Positions 17,277 to 26,278 of a stretch of 64,000 bases of DNA are shown in pieces. The stretch spans positions 4,898,001 through 4,962,000 of the forward strand of contig OZ245815.1 of assembly GCA_965228425.1 (NCBI GenBank), written 5' to 3'. Position 1 is the first letter of the stretch. Every line of letters begins with the position of its first letter. Made by a program: the position numbers and the translations under genes. The notes under the pieces were generated by a model. That model did not search any database, was not told where the DNA came from, and saw only the letters and a list, made by a program, of their open reading frames with translations. The stretch is from JAJFJD01 sp965228425. GTDB taxonomy: Bacteria; Pseudomonadota; Alphaproteobacteria; UBA8366.

Positions 17277-18502
17277 GTCCGGTAGTCGGCGTTGATCGTG
17301 ATATAGCCGTGCGTCAGATCACAGGTCCAAACCCGGGCGGCGCCCCGGCCGACACCGACATCGACCGACAAATCGACATCGCGGCCAGCGAGATGCCGCT
17401 CGATCTCCGCTTCGTCATAACCGGGCACCTGCTTGCCGCGCCGCGTGATGTCGATGCCCCCGAAGGAGATCGACATTCGGTCGCGATCGGCCTTCTCGCC
17501 CGCCTTGCCCACCGCCATGACGACGCGGCCCCAATTCGCGTCGCTGCCCGCGATCGCCGTCTTAACCAGCGGCGAATTGGCGACCGCCAACCCGATCCGG
17601 CGTGCGGCCCTGTCCGAGGCCGCGCCCTTGATATCGATCGTGATGAACTTCTGCGCCCCTTCGCCGTCCTTCACGACCTGGGTCGCGAGATCGATTGCCA
17701 GCTCTTCCAGGGCCCGCCGGAAGTCGGCGGCGACGCGCGCACCCGGCGACGTCACGGCGGGATGGTCGGCCTGACCGGTCGCACACGCCAGCAGCGTATC
17801 GCTGGTCGACGTGTCGCTGTCGACGGTGATGCAGTTGAAGGAACGGTCGGCGGTCCGCCGCAACAGGGTCTGTAACACCGGCGCCGGAATCTTGGCATCG
17901 GTGAAGATAAAAGAGAGCATCGTCGCCATATCGGGTGCGATCATGCCGGACCCTTTGGCGATGCCCGCGAGCGTGACTTCGGTATCACCGATCCGCGCGG
18001 TCCGCGTCGCCATCTTCGCGAATGTGTCCGTCGTCAGGATCGCCTCGGCCGCGTCGGTCCACGCGCCGGGCTTGAGGCGCTTGTGAAGCTGCTTAAGCTT
18101 CCGTCCGACATAGTTCTGCGAGACCGGGACCCCGATCACGCCGGTGGACGCCACGAAAATGTCCTTCTGGCGGCAGCCGATCAACTGCGCCGCGGTGCGA
18201 ACGGTATGGGCCACCGTCTTATCGCCGGCCTTGCCGGTAAAGGCGTTGGCATTGCCCGAGTTGACCACAATACCGCGCGCCGTACCGCCGGGCAGCACCT
18301 TGCGGCACCATTCGACCGGCGCCGAAGCGCACGCCGACTGCGTGAAGACCCCGGCGACGGTCGACCCCGCCGCCAATTCGGCCATGAACAGGTCCGGCCG
18401 GCCGCTTTCCTTCAGTCCCGCAGCCATCCCGGCAACCCGCACGCCGGGAATAGACGGCATATCCGGAACACCGACCGGCGCCAGAGGAGATTTTTCGAAC
18501 AT
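17273..18502 (-). CDS. argJ: Bifunctional ornithine acetyltransferase/N-acetylglutamate synthase
   Basis: This 409-residue enzyme recycles the acetyl group in cyclic arginine biosynthesis. It is made as a precursor that cleaves itself: KGSGMIAPDMATMLSFIFTD is the cleavage region, with Thr194 as the presumed nucleophile at the alpha/beta junction. GIVVNSGNANAFTG (residues 77-90) forms the oxyanion side, and DANWGRVVMAVGKAG is conserved in the beta chain. The C-terminus ends YITINADYRT, as usual. It follows the PPIase gene by 9 bases and overlaps mutT by 4. Whether it also makes acetylglutamate from acetyl-CoA cannot be judged by eye. Confidence 0.96.
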   Translation of the reverse strand: MFEKSPLAPVGVPDMPSIPGVRVAGMAAGLKESGRPDLFMAELAAGSTVAGVFTQSACASAPVEWCRKVLPGGTARGIVVNSGNANAFTGKAGDKTVAHTVRTAAQLIGCRQKDIFVASTGVIGVPVSQNYVGRKLKQLHKRLKPGAWTDAAEAILTTDTFAKMATRTARIGDTEVTLAGIAKGSGMIAPDMATMLSFIFTDAKIPAPVLQTLLRRTADRSFNCITVDSDTSTSDTLLACATGQADHPAVTSPGARVAADFRRALEELAIDLATQVVKDGEGAQKFITIDIKGAASDRAARRIGLAVANSPLVKTAIAGSDANWGRVVMAVGKAGEKADRDRMSISFGGIDITRRGKQVPGYDEAEIERHLAGRDVDLSVDVGVGRGAARVWTCDLTHGYITINADYRT

Positions 18503-18511
18503 GGCGCGGCT

Positions 18512-19411
18512 CTATTTCGGGGCGGGACGCAACGGCTTCGCCGGCATCTTCGGCAGCTTCTTCTTGCCGTCCAGCGAATACCGCTCGACCTTGGCCTGCT
18601 CCCTGAACTGCCGGATGAAATCCTGGCCGAGCTTTTGGCCGACCTGACGCGTCATCTGGCCTTTGACCTTGTTGTATGGCGGTACTTTCCGGGTCCGGCG
18701 ATCTTCGACCTTGATGACGTGCCAACCGAATTGCGTCTTCACCGGTTTTTGCGAGATTTGGCCCTTCTTGAGTTTGAAGGCCACGTCGGAGAACGGCTTG
18801 ACCATTTCCTTGGCCGTGAAATAACCGAGATCACCGCCCCGCTGGGCGGACGGTCCGACGGAGTTCTTGGCGGCCAGCTTCGCGAAGTCCTGACCCTTCT
18901 GCTTCGCTTGCTTGACGATGTCCTTCGCCTTCGCCTCATTCTCCACCAGAATGTGGCGGGCGCGCACCTCAGTCTTCGGCGGGTTCTTTTTCACATATTC
19001 GTCGTAATGCGCCTTGATCCGGTCTTCCGTGAGATACTTCTTGATCAAATCGCCGAGGTAGATATCGCGGATGATCTGATCCTCGGCCTGCCGGACGCGC
19101 CGTTTGACTTCGGGCTTCTTGTCGTATTTTTCCCGCCGCCCGAAGATCGCCATCATCTTGCGCTCGATCAACAGTTCGAGAACACGCTCATATAATTTGT
19201 CGATCCCCTGCTGCTGCACCTTCGGCGGCAACGACCTGAAGGCCGCGATCACCTCGCGGTTGTAGATCGGCTGTCCTTCGACTTTGGCCACCACAACCGG
19301 CTTGCCCGACTTTGCCGCGGCCTTCGGCGCGGACTTCTGCGCCAAGGCCGGCGCCGCCGCCAACGCACCGAACAGGAGAACCGAAAAAGCCACCGCAACG
19401 AGGCGTGTCAT
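18512..19411 (-). CDS. Exported peptidyl-prolyl isomerase (parvulin/PpiC type)
   Basis: This 299-residue protein has an N-terminal signal peptide ending near ALA-Q at about residue 24, then a lysine-rich segment. A SurA/PrsA-like helical N-domain follows (about 45-125). The parvulin domain (about 130-235) shows VRARHILVENEAKAKDIVKQ, FAKLAAKNSVGPSAQRGGDLGYF and QFGWHVIKVEDRR. It probably folds outer-membrane or periplasmic proteins. The C-terminal tail is basic and proline-rich. It is the first gene of the PPIase-argJ-mutT operon and is divergent from secA. Confidence 0.92.
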   Translation of the reverse strand: MTRLVAVAFSVLLFGALAAAPALAQKSAPKAAAKSGKPVVVAKVEGQPIYNREVIAAFRSLPPKVQQQGIDKLYERVLELLIERKMMAIFGRREKYDKKPEVKRRVRQAEDQIIRDIYLGDLIKKYLTEDRIKAHYDEYVKKNPPKTEVRARHILVENEAKAKDIVKQAKQKGQDFAKLAAKNSVGPSAQRGGDLGYFTAKEMVKPFSDVAFKLKKGQISQKPVKTQFGWHVIKVEDRRTRKVPPYNKVKGQMTRQVGQKLGQDFIRQFREQAKVERYSLDGKKKLPKMPAKPLRPAPK

Positions 19412-19785
19412 GAAACCATCCCTTCAGAGAAGTTGGATACCGGCATATTTTCGCCCGAAACAAGCGGGCATAATGCATATGTTGGCAGTCAGTACAAGCA
19501 CACCAGGGTCGCAGGGACGGCAGCCGGGAGGCAAGGAAATTCAGCAGCGGTAACCGGTTCCGATGACATGGAAACTTAACTATTTTGGCTTAATCACGCG
19601 GAAGTGCGGCCTGTACTGTCCTTGTCCGGAAAACCGGAACGGCGAGTATAAGGTTTTCAAGGGCGTCCCGGCATGATCACGCTTGCTCGCCCGTCGTTGA
19701 CAGATAGGATGCGGATGCTTATGTCACACCCGTATCCCGCAGAAACCCCGGCGCTTCCACTTCGCGCCTCCACCCCGAGGTTCCC
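19412..19785. other. Intergenic region between the PPIase gene and secA
   Basis: This is the longest stretch without a gene in the window, about 370 bases between divergent genes. It should hold the promoters of both. A reasonable sigma-70 promoter toward secA lies at 19697-19725. I found no tRNA, no convincing small gene with a ribosome site and no strong rho-independent terminator. A SecM-like regulatory peptide upstream of secA, as in gammaproteobacteria, is not evident. Confidence 0.7.
19697..19725 (+). promoter_or_regulatory. Candidate sigma-70 promoter for secA
   Basis: A perfect TTGACA (19697-19702) is separated by 17 bases from TATGTC (19720-19725), which keeps the TAT of the -10 consensus. 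Transcription from here would give a leader of about 55 bases before the secA ATG at 19786. The call rests on sequence and position only. Confidence 0.5.
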
Positions 19786-22542
19786 ATGATCGGCGGATTG
19801 CTGAAAGCGCCTTCCAATGTCCTAAGATCGGTTTTCGGAACCGCCAACGACCGGACCGTCCGGCAGTTGCGCGCGAAGGTCGAGGCGATTAACGAGCTCG
19901 AGCCGGAAATTGAGCCGTTGTCCGACGAGGAACTGCGCGCCCGTTCCGATTTGTTCCGCGAACGGCTGCAAAATGGCGAGACACTTGACGATATTTTGAT
20001 CGAGGCTTTCGCGACCGTCCGCGAGGCGGCCAAGCGCACGTTGGGCCAGCGCCATTTCGACGTCCAGCTCCTCGGCGGCATGGTCCTCCACAGCGGCAAG
20101 ATCGCCGAAATGCGGACCGGTGAAGGTAAGACGCTGGTGGCGACGTTACCGGTCTACCTCAACGCCCTGGAAGGCAAGGGCGTGCATGTCGTGACGGTCA
20201 ACGACTACTTGGCCCAGCGCGACGCCCGCTGGATGGGTGAAATTTACGAATTCCTGGGTCTGACCGTCGGCTGCATCGTGCACGAATTGGACGACGAGGA
20301 GCGTCAAGCGCAGTACGGATGCGACGTGACCTACGGTACGAACAACGAGTTCGGCTTCGACTATCTGCGCGACAACATGAAATTCCAGCTGGAAGAAATG
20401 GTCCAGCGCCCGTTCAACTACGCCATCGTCGACGAGGTGGACTCGATCCTGATCGACGAAGCCAGGACACCGTTGATCATTTCGGGCCCGACCGATGATT
20501 CCGCGGAGGATTACCGCAATGTCGACCGTCTGATCCCGAAGCTGAACGAGAGCGACTACGAAAAAGACGAAAAGCAGCGCACAGTGACGCTCACCGAGGA
20601 AGGCGCGCAGAATATCGAGACACTGCTGACGGAGGCGGGCCTGTTGTCCGAGGGCGGACTCTACGACATTCAGAACATCTCGCTGGTCCATCACGTCAAT
20701 CAGGCACTGCGGGCACATACATTGTTCCAGCGTGATACCGACTACATCGTGAAGGACAACAAGGTCGTTATCATCGACGAGTTCACCGGCCGCATGATGG
20801 AAGGCCGGCGCTATTCCGAAGGCCTGCACCAAGCGCTCGAGGCCAAGGAAAACGTCCAGATCCAGAACGAGAACCAAACCCTCGCGTCGATCACCTTCCA
20901 GAACTATTTCCGCATGTATCCCAAATTGTCCGGCATGACCGGCACTGCGCTTACCGAAGCCGCCGAATTCGGCGAGATTTACGGTCTCGAGGTGGTCGAC
21001 ATGCCGACCAACCGGGACATGGTCCGCGACGACATGGACGACGAGGTCTACCGCACCGGACCGGAAAAATACAACGCGATCATCGATCAGATCGAAGACT
21101 GCAACAAACGGGAACAGCCTGTCCTCGTCGGCACGATCAGCATCGAGAAGTCGGAAGAACTGGCGGCTCTGCTGAAGAAGCGCAAAATCAAGCACAAGGT
21201 GCTGAACGCGCGTCACCACGAGCAGGAAGCCCACATCATCGCCGACGCCGGCGCGCCCGGCGCTGTGACGATCGCGACCAACATGGCGGGACGCGGCACC
21301 GATATTCAGCTCGGCGGCAACTTCGAAATGCGCCTCGACCGGGAATTGGACGGCATCACGGACGACGGTACCCGCGCCAAGAAGACCGCCGAGATCGAAG
21401 CCGACGTTGCCGCAAAGAAGGAACGGGTCCTGAAATCCGGGGGCCTGTTCGTGCTCGGTACCGAGCGGCACGAATCGCGCCGCATCGACAATCAGCTCCG
21501 TGGCCGCGCCGGCCGGCAAGGCGACCCCGGCGCATCGAAATTCTTCGTCAGCCTCGAAGATGACCTGATGCGGATCTTCGGGTCGGACCGGATGGACGGC
21601 ATGCTGCAGAAACTCGGCCTCCAGGAGGGCGAGGCGATCATCCATCCCTGGATCAACAAGGCGTTGGAAAAAGCGCAGGAGAAAGTCGAACAGCGCAACT
21701 TCGACATCCGGAAACACCTGCTGCAATACGACGACGTCATGAACGATCAGCGCAAGGTGATCTACGAGCAGCGCAAGGACCTGATGCGCACGGACGACGT
21801 CAGCGGCGACGTCACCGACATGCGGCACGAGGTGATCGAGGAACTGATCGCGCGTTGCATTCCCGAAGATGCGATGCCCGAGCAATGGGAAATGGATTCG
21901 CTGCACGAAGAATGCCGCCGGCTCTTCGACCTCGACCTACCGCTTGCCGATTGGGCTGCGGAGGAAGGGATCGCCGATCAGGAAATCAAGGAGCGCATCC
22001 TCAACGCCAGCGACACGAAGATGGCGGAAAAAGCCGCGAATTACGGTGCCGATCTGATGCGCCACGCCGAAAAGAGCTTGCTGCTGCATATTCTGGATCA
22101 AACCTGGAAGGAACATCTCCTACAGCTCGACCATCTGCGGCAGGGCATCGGACTGCGGGCCTACGGTCAGCGCGATCCGCTGAACGAATACAAGCGGGAG
22201 GCTTTTGACCTGTTCGAGGAAATGCTGGTCCGCGTCCGCGAGACGGTGACCAGCACGCTGGCCCATGTGGAATTCCAGATGGAATCGGTGCCGGACGAGA
22301 TGCTGTTAAACCAACAGCAAGAGATGCATGAAACGCGGCTCGATCCTGCGGACCCGATCGACCCGGGCGTCGCCGAGGACGAGAACGGCGAATTGCTGGT
22401 GCGGACCGCGCCGGTGCGCAGCCGGGTCGCCGCCGAGGACATCGACCCCAACGATCCGTCGACCTGGGGCAAAGTCCCGCGCAACGCGCCTTGCCCCTGC
22501 GGGTCCGGGAAGAAATACAAGCATTGCCACGGCAAGCTGTAG
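19786..22542 (+). CDS. secA: Preprotein translocase ATPase SecA
   Basis: This 918-residue motor drives preproteins through SecYEG. Walker A is in EMRTGEGKTLVATLPVYL near residue 105; the DEAD-like box is IVDEVDSILIDEARTPL. The preprotein cross-linking domain follows, then nucleotide-binding domain 2 with TNMAGRGTDIQLGG and RRIDNQLRGRAGRQGDPG. The C-terminal tail carries the SEC-C zinc motif CPCGSGKKYKHCHGKL, which binds SecB and lipids. Length is standard for alphaproteobacteria. An antisense frame of 586 codons is open across the gene because of its codon bias and is not real. Confidence 0.99.
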   Translation: MIGGLLKAPSNVLRSVFGTANDRTVRQLRAKVEAINELEPEIEPLSDEELRARSDLFRERLQNGETLDDILIEAFATVREAAKRTLGQRHFDVQLLGGMVLHSGKIAEMRTGEGKTLVATLPVYLNALEGKGVHVVTVNDYLAQRDARWMGEIYEFLGLTVGCIVHELDDEERQAQYGCDVTYGTNNEFGFDYLRDNMKFQLEEMVQRPFNYAIVDEVDSILIDEARTPLIISGPTDDSAEDYRNVDRLIPKLNESDYEKDEKQRTVTLTEEGAQNIETLLTEAGLLSEGGLYDIQNISLVHHVNQALRAHTLFQRDTDYIVKDNKVVIIDEFTGRMMEGRRYSEGLHQALEAKENVQIQNENQTLASITFQNYFRMYPKLSGMTGTALTEAAEFGEIYGLEVVDMPTNRDMVRDDMDDEVYRTGPEKYNAIIDQIEDCNKREQPVLVGTISIEKSEELAALLKKRKIKHKVLNARHHEQEAHIIADAGAPGAVTIATNMAGRGTDIQLGGNFEMRLDRELDGITDDGTRAKKTAEIEADVAAKKERVLKSGGLFVLGTERHESRRIDNQLRGRAGRQGDPGASKFFVSLEDDLMRIFGSDRMDGMLQKLGLQEGEAIIHPWINKALEKAQEKVEQRNFDIRKHLLQYDDVMNDQRKVIYEQRKDLMRTDDVSGDVTDMRHEVIEELIARCIPEDAMPEQWEMDSLHEECRRLFDLDLPLADWAAEEGIADQEIKERILNASDTKMAEKAANYGADLMRHAEKSLLLHILDQTWKEHLLQLDHLRQGIGLRAYGQRDPLNEYKREAFDLFEEMLVRVRETVTSTLAHVEFQMESVPDEMLLNQQQEMHETRLDPADPIDPGVAEDENGELLVRTAPVRSRVAAEDIDPNDPSTWGKVPRNAPCPCGSGKKYKHCHGKL

Positions 22543-22601
22543 ATCGGCCGCTTTTCGATCATTTACGGCCAAACCGGCGATGCATCGCGTGAGGAGCGGT
22601 C

Positions 22602-23081
22602 ATGACCGATGAAGCCGACGTTCCCATCAGCCATTTGCAACGGCGCAAGATCGAAAGCCGCGTCCTCATCCCCTTCATCGAGGCCTGCCGGGAAAAGTTC
22701 GGCGACGCCGCGACCCGATCGCTTGTCGCGGAAACCATCCGCACCCTGGCGGTGACCGATGGCGCCGCCTGGGCCGAAACCTACGGTAACGACCTGGAAG
22801 GACTGGAAAAGGTCGCGTCGGACGTCTGGGCCGGCGGCGGCAGCCTCGAGATCGACGTTCAGGACGGCGGCGACGATCAGTTCAACTTCAACGTCACGCG
22901 CTGCAAATACGCCGAGTTCTACAAAGACCTCGGCATGCCGGAACTCGGGTTCCTGGTCCATTGCAGCCGCGATTTCGCGATGATCGACGGCTTCGACCCG
23001 GACCTGGAACTCACCCGCACGCAAACGGTCATGGAAGGCGCAAGCCACTGCGATTTCCGGTTCCGCCGGAAAAACGATTGA
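22602..23081 (+). CDS. L-2-amino-thiazoline-4-carboxylic acid hydrolase family protein
   Basis: This 159-residue protein matches the ATC hydrolase family (bacterial L-2-amino-thiazoline-4-carboxylate hydrolase, a step from ATC to cysteine in pseudomonads). Characteristic segments are FNVTRCKYAEFYKDLGMPELGFLVHC and CSRDFAMIDGFDPDLELTRTQT, which include two Cys residues, and the C-terminal GASHCDFRFRR. A GTGAGGAG ribosome site precedes the ATG. It follows secA by 59 bases on the same strand. Many family members away from ATC operons have other, unknown roles, and no partner genes of that pathway are nearby. Confidence 0.85.
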   Translation: MTDEADVPISHLQRRKIESRVLIPFIEACREKFGDAATRSLVAETIRTLAVTDGAAWAETYGNDLEGLEKVASDVWAGGGSLEIDVQDGGDDQFNFNVTRCKYAEFYKDLGMPELGFLVHCSRDFAMIDGFDPDLELTRTQTVMEGASHCDFRFRRKND

Positions 23082-23184
23082 GTTCGATCGCCATTTAAAC
23101 CTGTCAAAGCCGATGGAGGATCAGCAGGTCGCGTCGGTTGGTTGCTATGCATGGTGAGCTACGACCTCACTTGCGATCCAAAAA

Positions 23185-24093
23185 TCAGGTCTCGGCCCAG
23201 ACCGGGGATTTGCCGATCTTATCCAACAGAAAATCAATGAACGTCCTGACTTTCACGGTCAGGACATTCGATTTTGGATAGACGAGCCACAGGGCTGACG
23301 GATCGCTAACCTCATAATCCGGCAAGACTCGGATCAACGAACCGTCGGCAATCTCCTTTTGAACACTCCAGAGAGAATTCACCGAAATGCCAACCCCAGC
23401 GATCGTTGCAATCCGTTGACTTGCGCCGTCATCCACAACAACCCGACATCCAGACCGACTCGGATCGAATACTCCCGACGTTCCGTCGCGGCCGGTTAAC
23501 GGCGTCGGAGACTGATCCTTGAACGCCACCAGTTCGTGCATGACGAGATCATCCGGGTGCCGGGGCAAGCCGCGTTGATCGAGATAATCAGCTGACGCAC
23601 ACAGCACGCGCGTGTCGTCGGCGAGTTTTCGGGCCTTGAGGCTACTGTCCTCAAGCGCCAGATTGCGCAAGGCGAGATCAAAACTGCCTTCGATCAGATC
23701 GAATTCCGTATCCGACAACCGCAAATCGAGACTGATACCAGGATTCAGCTTCAGGAATTCCGGTAGGAGGGGCGCGATATACAGCTGCGCGAAGGTGCTG
23801 GGCGCCGCGAACCGCAACTTTCCCGTCGGCGTCTCGCTTCCCAGCCCCAAGGCGGCACGCGCCGCCATCTCCTGATCCAGAATTTCGCGGGCGAAGGGCA
23901 GGAACTCCGCGCCCTCCAACGATAGGCTCACCTTTCGCGTCGATCGGTGCAACAGGTCTGCGCCGAGGGTGTTCTCCAACTTTGCCAGCTTGGCGCTCGC
24001 CACGGCCGGGGCCATGCCCAATTCACGGCCGGCGGCGCTGATGTTGAGCTTTTCCGCCGCGAGGACGAAGAGGCGAACGCTGTTGGTGTCCAT
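23185..24093 (-). CDS. LysR family transcriptional regulator
   Basis: This 302-residue regulator has an N-terminal winged helix (about residues 1-60: VRLFVLAAEKLNISAAGRELGMAPAVASAKLAKLENTLGADLLHRSTRKVSLSLEG, here in pieces). A periplasmic-binding-like effector domain follows (about 90-295). It belongs to the CrgA-like subgroup judged by LRFAAPSTFAQLYIAPLLPEF. It is divergent from the crotonase gene across 108 AT-rich bases that contain an inverted repeat, so it probably controls that group and itself. The inducer is unknown. Confidence 0.92.
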   Translation of the reverse strand: MDTNSVRLFVLAAEKLNISAAGRELGMAPAVASAKLAKLENTLGADLLHRSTRKVSLSLEGAEFLPFAREILDQEMAARAALGLGSETPTGKLRFAAPSTFAQLYIAPLLPEFLKLNPGISLDLRLSDTEFDLIEGSFDLALRNLALEDSSLKARKLADDTRVLCASADYLDQRGLPRHPDDLVMHELVAFKDQSPTPLTGRDGTSGVFDPSRSGCRVVVDDGASQRIATIAGVGISVNSLWSVQKEIADGSLIRVLPDYEVSDPSALWLVYPKSNVLTVKVRTFIDFLLDKIGKSPVWAET

Positions 24094-24104
24094 TGAATTA
24101 TATA

Positions 24105-24121
24105 TGATATCCGAATTATCA
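24105..24121. promoter_or_regulatory. Candidate LysR-type operator between divergent genes
   Basis: A perfect inverted repeat TGATA-N7-TATCA lies 12 bases upstream of the regulator's start codon and about 80 bases before the crotonase start. It satisfies the T-N11-A rule of LysR operators and sits in an AT-rich island that stands out from the GC-rich surroundings. Its position suggests autorepression together with activation of the divergent genes. No binding data are available. Confidence 0.5.
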
Positions 24122-24201
24122 ACTCATATTTACATCATTTATATCGAATAAATAAGCAATAAGTTGTCATCCGGTCATCACGCTCATCCCGGAGACGCCA
24201 A

Positions 24202-25047
24202 ATGAAGTACGACAAGTTCACCACCTTCACCGTCAAGATCGAAGACGCTATTGCGTGGATCACATTCGACTATCCGCCGGTCAACATCCAGGGCCTGCCA
24301 ATGCTGGCCGACCTCGATATGCTGGCCCAAAAGCTTGAAGCGGATCGTGCGGTGAAAGTCGCTGTGTTCCAATCCGCCAACCCCGAAATCTTCGTGGCAC
24401 ATGCCGACACAGAGTTCCTCAAAGACATGTCCGGGACCGCGGTCGCCCGTGACGAGGTGACACTCCTCGATCTTCAGAGGGTTTTGGAGCGCATCAGCAA
24501 GTTGCCCCAAGCGACCATCGCCAAGATCGAAGGGTTTGCGCGCGGCGGCGGTCACGAATTCGCGCTTGCCTGCGACATGCGCTTTGCAGCACGCGGCAAG
24601 GCCAAGTTCATGCAAATGGAAGTCGCAATGGGTATTCTGCCTTGCGGTGGAGGAGCATCCCGTATGGCCCGACAGACGGGACTGGGCCGCGCACTAGAGA
24701 TCATCTTGGGTGCGCGCGACTTCGATGCCGACCAGGCCGAAGCCTTTGGCACCATCAACAAAGCACTGGATCCGGAAGAGATTGGCCCCTACGTCGAGGC
24801 ACTTGCCAAACGCGTTGCACTTTGGACACCGGAATCGATCAATGCCTGCAAGCAGGCCGTCTACGCGTCCATCGACGGGCCGATCGAAGAAGCGCTGAAG
24901 GAAGAAGCCTATTGGCTCTATCAGGCGACCAGCCAGACGCCGGCTCTCAAGCGATTCAAGTGGGCCGACGACAACGGCGCACAGTTCGACATGGACAATC
25001 AGCGCGCCTGGGATGACCTCGTGGTTGGTGTCCAGGAGATCAATTGA
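24202..25047 (+). CDS. Enoyl-CoA hydratase/isomerase (crotonase) family protein
   Basis: This 281-residue protein has the crotonase fold. The oxyanion hole lies in IEGFARGGGHEFALACDMRFAARGKAKF, and the second conserved segment is GILPCGGGASRMARQTG. IAWITFDYPPVNIQGLPMLADL at the N-terminus is typical. The catalytic glutamates of true enoyl-CoA hydratases are not clearly both conserved, so the reaction may be another crotonase chemistry. It is the first gene of a group with a DUF1330 protein and an SDR, divergent from LysR. The name of the substrate would be a guess. Confidence 0.88.
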   Translation: MKYDKFTTFTVKIEDAIAWITFDYPPVNIQGLPMLADLDMLAQKLEADRAVKVAVFQSANPEIFVAHADTEFLKDMSGTAVARDEVTLLDLQRVLERISKLPQATIAKIEGFARGGGHEFALACDMRFAARGKAKFMQMEVAMGILPCGGGASRMARQTGLGRALEIILGARDFDADQAEAFGTINKALDPEEIGPYVEALAKRVALWTPESINACKQAVYASIDGPIEEALKEEAYWLYQATSQTPALKRFKWADDNGAQFDMDNQRAWDDLVVGVQEIN

Positions 25048-25144
25048 TAAGGGCAGAAGAAATCGAGAAGTCCTTCAATGACTTCGCCTGCCAATCGCCC
25101 TGTCAACGCAAATCTAGCCACCCCCAATCTAAGGAACGCGAACC

Positions 25145-25447
25145 ATGACATTTTACTCCGTTCTCGCTGTCACCCCCACTGACCAAGCCTGGATCGCCGA
25201 TTACATCGGCCCCGCGAACTCACTGGTCGCGCAATACGGAGGGAAGTATCTTGCCAGAACCGCGAGCCACGAACAGCTCGAAGGCGACACCCAGGAAGCC
25301 GCGTTGCGGATCGTCATCGAGTGGCCCTCGAAGGAAGCGGCTGTTGGTTTAATGAACGACCCTGCCTACACCCCACATCTAAAGGCCCGGACAGCAGGTT
25401 CGAATAGCATCCACTTCCTTATCGAAGGTAAGGACGACCTCGCCTGA
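25145..25447 (+). CDS. DUF1330 family protein
   Basis: This 100-residue protein has the dimeric alpha/beta-barrel type fold of DUF1330: IADYIGPANSLVAQYGGKYLARTASHEQLEG, then VIEWPSKEAAVGLMNDPAY and a final RTAGSNSIHFLIEG. The function of the family is unknown. An AAGGAACG ribosome site lies upstream of the ATG. It sits between the crotonase and SDR genes on the same strand, which suggests a shared, LysR-controlled function. Confidence 0.88.
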   Translation: MTFYSVLAVTPTDQAWIADYIGPANSLVAQYGGKYLARTASHEQLEGDTQEAALRIVIEWPSKEAAVGLMNDPAYTPHLKARTAGSNSIHFLIEGKDDLA

Positions 25448-25453
25448 GAGGCC

Positions 25454-26278
25454 ATGCGCAACATGCAAAAAACAATTCTCATTACCGGCTCCACCGATGG
25501 CATCGGGTTGGAAACCGCCAAGATGCTGGTTGCGTCGGGGCACAAGGTCCTATTGCACGGACGCAATCCCACCAAACTGGAAGACGCGGAGAAAATGCTG
25601 TGTGCGCTGCCGGGCGACGGGCGCGTGGAAAGTTACCCCGCCGATCTGTCGCGCATGGCCAATGTCGAGGCTCTTGCCCAGGCCGTGGCCAAGAAGCAGG
25701 ATGCACTCGATGTCTTGATCAACAATGCGGGCGTCTACAGCGCGCCGGAGCACGTGACGCAGGACGGGCTCGACATACGTTTTTCCGTCAACACTGTTGC
25801 CCCCTATTTATTGACGCAACGACTCATGCCGCTGCTCGGGAAATTCGGACGGGTGATCAACCTGTCCTCGGCCGCGCAAGCGTCGGTCGATCCGGCGGCG
25901 GTGGCCGGGCATCGCCAACTATCCGATTCCGAAGCGTATGCGCAAAGCAAGCTAGCCCTGACGACGTGGTCCCGCCATATGGCGCTTTCGCGAAAAGAGA
26001 AAGGCCCGATCATCATAGCGATCAATCCGGGATCGTTGCTTGGCAGCAAGATGGTGAAAGAGGCTTTTGGAGTAGCCGGCGGGGACATCCGCATTGGCGC
26101 GAAAATTCTCACCCGCGCAGCGCTATCCAACGAATTCGCAGCGGCATCAGGACAGTATTTCGATAACGATTCGGGAGACTTTGCGGCCCCGCATCCGGAT
26201 GCCCTGGATCCCCGCAAATCGGAAGAAGTCATGCGTGCAATCGAGTCGGTTTTGGCCGAAAGGGTCCAATCCGCCTAA
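25454..26278 (+). CDS. Short-chain dehydrogenase/reductase
   Basis: This 274-residue SDR has the cofactor motif TGSTDGIGLETAKML (T-G-x3-G-x-G) near residue 12, the NNAGVYS segment, and SSA followed by an AYAQSKLALTTW active site in which Tyr and Lys are spaced YxxxK. It resembles the retinol dehydrogenase/WWOX-like branch, and Arg-Asn after the second strand suggests NADP(H). It starts 6 bases after the DUF1330 stop. Its stop codon overlaps the stop of the convergent lipoprotein gene by 4 bases. Confidence 0.9.
   Translation: MRNMQKTILITGSTDGIGLETAKMLVASGHKVLLHGRNPTKLEDAEKMLCALPGDGRVESYPADLSRMANVEALAQAVAKKQDALDVLINNAGVYSAPEHVTQDGLDIRFSVNTVAPYLLTQRLMPLLGKFGRVINLSSAAQASVDPAAVAGHRQLSDSEAYAQSKLALTTWSRHMALSRKEKGPIIIAINPGSLLGSKMVKEAFGVAGGDIRIGAKILTRAALSNEFAAASGQYFDNDSGDFAAPHPDALDPRKSEEVMRAIESVLAERVQSA

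Noticed and set aside
15513..17285. 590-codon plus-strand frame crossing a methyltransferase, a membrane protein and mutT
   Set aside because: It spans three supported genes, is Arg/His-rich and has no ribosome site or recognisable domain.
20146..21906. 586-codon open frame antisense to secA
   Set aside because: It has low-complexity, His/Val/Asp-rich composition without similarity and lies wholly inside a certain gene; it is a by-product of GC-rich codon use.
22602..23081. Assigning a cysteine-from-ATC pathway from the hydrolase-like gene
   Set aside because: No ATC racemase or carbamoyl-cysteine hydrolase is adjacent; only the family name is supported.
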